DNA of 64,000 nt, taken from Dokdonella_A sp964582225. Lineage in GTDB: Bacteria > Pseudomonadota > Gammaproteobacteria > Xanthomonadales > Rhodanobacteraceae. Shown piece by piece: positions 62,069-64,000 of this stretch; the stretch's first letter is position 1, and every line of letters begins with the position of its first letter. Below the pieces are notes generated by a model that saw only the letters and a list, made by a program, of their open reading frames with translations, made no database searches and was not told the DNA's origin. The DNA is taken from contig CAZORA010000004.1 in assembly GCA_964582225.1 (NCBI GenBank), positions 1 to 64,000 of the forward strand, written 5' to 3'. A program made the position numbers and the translations under genes.

Positions 62069-63703
62069 TCAGGTGTAGCGGGTTTCCAGCAAATCGAGCT
62101 CGCGGATCAAATGCGAAGCCGCATCACCGGAGAGGCGGTGCTGGCGCACCAGTTCGAACAGGGCCTCGCGCTCGGCGCGCAGTGCGACCACGCGCAGGAT
62201 ACGTTCGGCGGTATCGGCCTCGCGCAAGCGCTCGGCGTCGACGTCGCTCAGCGGGCCGTCGCCAAGGCGCGGGGCGTAGAGCGACATCACCCGCACCGCG
62301 GCGCTGGCGCAGATTTCCGGGTCGCCCTTGAGCACGCCGCCGGTCTGCTGCGCGTGCTCGATCGCCCGAACCGCCGCACGCGCGGCGATGCGTCGCGCCT
62401 CGGTTTCCTCGCGCGTCGCCCGCGGCGCCGGTGCCAGCGCGAGTCCGGCCAGAACGCGCGGCAGGGCAAAGGTGGCACCGAGGAGCGAGATCACCACCAC
62501 CGCGGCGGCGAGCAGGATGGCCAGCTCGCGCGCTGGAAATTCGCGACCGTCCGGCAGCAGCAGCGGCAGGGTCAGCACGCCGGCCAAGGTGATCGCGCCA
62601 CGAACGCCGGCGAGCGTCATCGCCAGCGTGGCACGCCAGCCAGGCTCGATCACCACCTCGTCCCGCCGGCGCGCGATCCACATGGTGAAGCGCAGCGACA
62701 GCCAAACCCAGGCGAAGCGCAGCGCACCGAGGACGGCGGTGATGATCAGCGCGTAGGCCAGCAGCCAGCGCGGGTCGACGTGGCCGCTCTCCTGCACCGT
62801 CACTGCCGCAGCCTGCAGGATACCCGGCAGCTGCTCGCCGAGCAGCACGAACATGATGCCGGTCAGCGCGAACTGCACCGCGTCCCACACTGCCGCACGC
62901 TGCACGCGGGTGGTGGCGAGGGTGCGGCCGGAGAGATCCACATAGCTCATGGTGACTCCGGCCGCCACCGCGGCCAGGATGCCGGACGCCTCGATCGCCT
63001 CGGCCAGCAGATAGGCGGCGAAGGGCAACAGCAAGCCGCCGACGATCGGCACGCCAGCATCCTGGCCGAAGCGGCGGCTCACCCATACGTGGCCGCGACT
63101 GAGCGCGTAGCTCGCCAGCGCACCGATGCCGACGCCACCCAGGGACACCCAAAGAAAGGTCAAGAACGCCCGCTCGGCGACGAACTGGCCGGTCATCGCT
63201 GCCTCCACCGCGAAGGCGAAACAGACCAGGCCGGAAGCGTCGTTCAGAAGCGACTCGCCTTCCAGCACATGCATCAGACGCTTGGGAACCGGCGCGCGCT
63301 TGGCAATCGAGGACACCGCCACCGGATCGGTCGGCGACATCACGGCGGCGAGCGCGAAGGCCACCGGCAGCGGCATCGCCGGAATCAGCCAATGGATGAA
63401 GAAACCGGCACCGAGCACGGTGAAGACCACAAGCCCCAGCGCCAGTTGGAGGATCGGTCGCGCGTCGCGAAACAGGCCTTCCTTGGGGATCCGCCAGCCA
63501 TCGAGGAACAGCAGCGGCGGCAGGAAGACCAGAAAGAAAACGCTTGGATCGAGCTGGACCGCGCTGGTGGAGAACGCCGCGACCACGGCGCCAAGCACGA
63601 TCTGCACCAGCGGCAGCGGCAGGGCGAAAGGCAGCAGGCGCACCAAATAGCCACTGGCGAGCACGAGCAGCAGCATGCTCAGCACGATCTCGATTGAATG
63701 CAT
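62069..63703 (-). CDS. CPA1 family Na+/H+ antiporter
   Basis: 544 residues. About 12 membrane helices with the family ion-binding segments MSPTDPVAVSSI and EGESLLNDASGLVCF, VLGE and RFAWVWLS, and an extended cytoplasmic C-terminus (from about 400) with alanine/arginine helices. Exchanges Na+ or K+ for protons across the inner membrane. ATG 63703 is chosen since the first helix begins there; in-frame codons upstream are glycine/asparagine-rich. A -10 box lies at 63740-63745. Confidence 0.9.
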   Translation of the reverse strand: MHSIEIVLSMLLLVLASGYLVRLLPFALPLPLVQIVLGAVVAAFSTSAVQLDPSVFFLVFLPPLLFLDGWRIPKEGLFRDARPILQLALGLVVFTVLGAGFFIHWLIPAMPLPVAFALAAVMSPTDPVAVSSIAKRAPVPKRLMHVLEGESLLNDASGLVCFAFAVEAAMTGQFVAERAFLTFLWVSLGGVGIGALASYALSRGHVWVSRRFGQDAGVPIVGGLLLPFAAYLLAEAIEASGILAAVAAGVTMSYVDLSGRTLATTRVQRAAVWDAVQFALTGIMFVLLGEQLPGILQAAAVTVQESGHVDPRWLLAYALIITAVLGALRFAWVWLSLRFTMWIARRRDEVVIEPGWRATLAMTLAGVRGAITLAGVLTLPLLLPDGREFPARELAILLAAAVVVISLLGATFALPRVLAGLALAPAPRATREETEARRIAARAAVRAIEHAQQTGGVLKGDPEICASAAVRVMSLYAPRLGDGPLSDVDAERLREADTAERILRVVALRAEREALFELVRQHRLSGDAASHLIRELDLLETRYT

Positions 63704-63739
63704 GCCCGGTCCGTCGTTGCCGCCTGCGCGCAAGACACC

Positions 63740-63745
63740 ATTATC
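63740..63745 (-). promoter_or_regulatory. Candidate -10 box for the antiporter gene
   Basis: GATAAT on the minus strand, 37 bases before the antiporter ATG. The context is GGTGATAATGG, an extended -10-like arrangement. No clear -35 box. Confidence 0.45.
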
Positions 63746-63828
63746 ACCGCCGTCCACAGTCCGCCGGAGCGGGCCGCGAACGTCGCGCTGAGCATCAATT
63801 CAGCAAGCAGCCGGTGGACTGGCGGGGT

Positions 63829-64000
63829 TCAGGCGGCGAGCCGCTCCTCCGCCTCGGCGAGATCCTGCAAGTGCTGCTCCCACCAGCCGGGGCTGGCCAG
63901 ATGGCCGAAAGCGCGCGGGAAGGCCGGATCGCTCCAGCGCGCCGCCACCCAGCCGGCCCAGTGCACCTGACGCATGGCGCGCAGTGGCTCGATCAGGGCC
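63829..64000 (-). CDS. srkA: Stress response kinase A (SrkA/YihE) C-terminal fragment
   Basis: Only the last 57 residues are in the window; the rest lies beyond the right edge. The end IEPLRAMRQVHWAGWVAARW followed by DPAFPRAF and WWEQHLQDL matches the C-terminus of SrkA (YihE/RdoA), a Ser/Thr kinase-like protein that counters the MazF pathway and helps bacteria under stress. Catalytic motifs are outside, so the call rests on the C-terminal fragment alone. It ends 84 bases upstream of the antiporter promoter on the same strand. Confidence 0.75.
   Translation of the reverse strand, partial: ALIEPLRAMRQVHWAGWVAARWSDPAFPRAFGHLASPGWWEQHLQDLAEAEERLAA

Overview
This window looks like a piece of the chromosome of a high-GC gammaproteobacterium. 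The gpmI-envC-ctpA operon, an ExeA/ExeB (GspA/GspB) pair, DUF1820, the divergent speA/speE pair, phhA and the rpe-trpE order fit a Xanthomonadales-like (Lysobacterales) lineage. One secreted protein ends in a short motif (IFHDGF) that I remember from secreted proteins of that order. This placement is an inference from gene content. Most of the window is dense housekeeping DNA. Hand-counted rows reach about 80% GC, and single genes and short operons lie on both strands.

Region 1 (1-10134, all minus strand) is an accessory island and the most interesting part. Five co-directional genes encode, in transcription order, an SNF2/RapA-like helicase, a winged-helix protein, an AbiEii-like nucleotidyltransferase, a 1048-residue type III Mod-like DNA methyltransferase, and a type III Res-like DEAD/DEAH helicase that runs off the left edge. 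The last four cistrons overlap by 1-4 bases. A three-copy direct repeat with exact 19-bp periodicity sits just upstream of the winged-helix gene and looks like its operator. The middle of the methyltransferase (about 2820-4000) is strikingly AT-rich (43-47% GC in counted rows), consistent with exchange of a recognition module. I interpret the island as a composite anti-phage system: a type III-like R-M core, an SNF2 helicase, and a regulatory or toxin-antitoxin-like pair. I do not recognise this exact combination as a named system.

Region 2 (10390-18319) holds trpE, rpe and a DjlA-type co-chaperone (minus strand), purC (plus), then a secreted lipase, an NAD-dependent epimerase-like protein and a membrane coiled-coil protein (minus). 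Region 3 (18505-31999) holds gspA-gspB, a rhomboid protease and DUF1820 (plus), the ctpA/envC/gpmI operon (minus), a DUF885 metallopeptidase (plus), and a minus-strand run of SRPBCC protein, phhA, a second rhomboid and terC. Region 4 (32170-43949) holds argS, a SPOR protein, a GST, DUF1993, a secreted PQQ-type sugar dehydrogenase, a short-chain dehydrogenase, polyamine synthesis (speA/speE), a periplasmic gamma-glutamyltransferase and a lone ParA-like ATPase.

Region 5 (44100-53897) holds a secreted EF-hand protein, a perfect 16-bp inverted repeat, a sixA-yceI-phospholipase D cluster, DUF1232, an RDD membrane protein, a FadI-like thiolase, an LpxL-like acyltransferase coupled to a GNAT, and glnA. 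Region 6 (54023-64000) holds uppP, a gene-free stretch, a lower-GC SAM methyltransferase, a PEBP-family protein coupled to a sorbosone-dehydrogenase-like protein, a TPR protein, PlsC, a Ycf46-like AAA+ ATPase, a CPA1 Na+/H+ antiporter and the C-terminal end of srkA. I saw no rRNA, tRNA, CRISPR array, integrase or intact insertion sequence. The many long open frames antisense to these genes are high-GC shadows and are not annotated.
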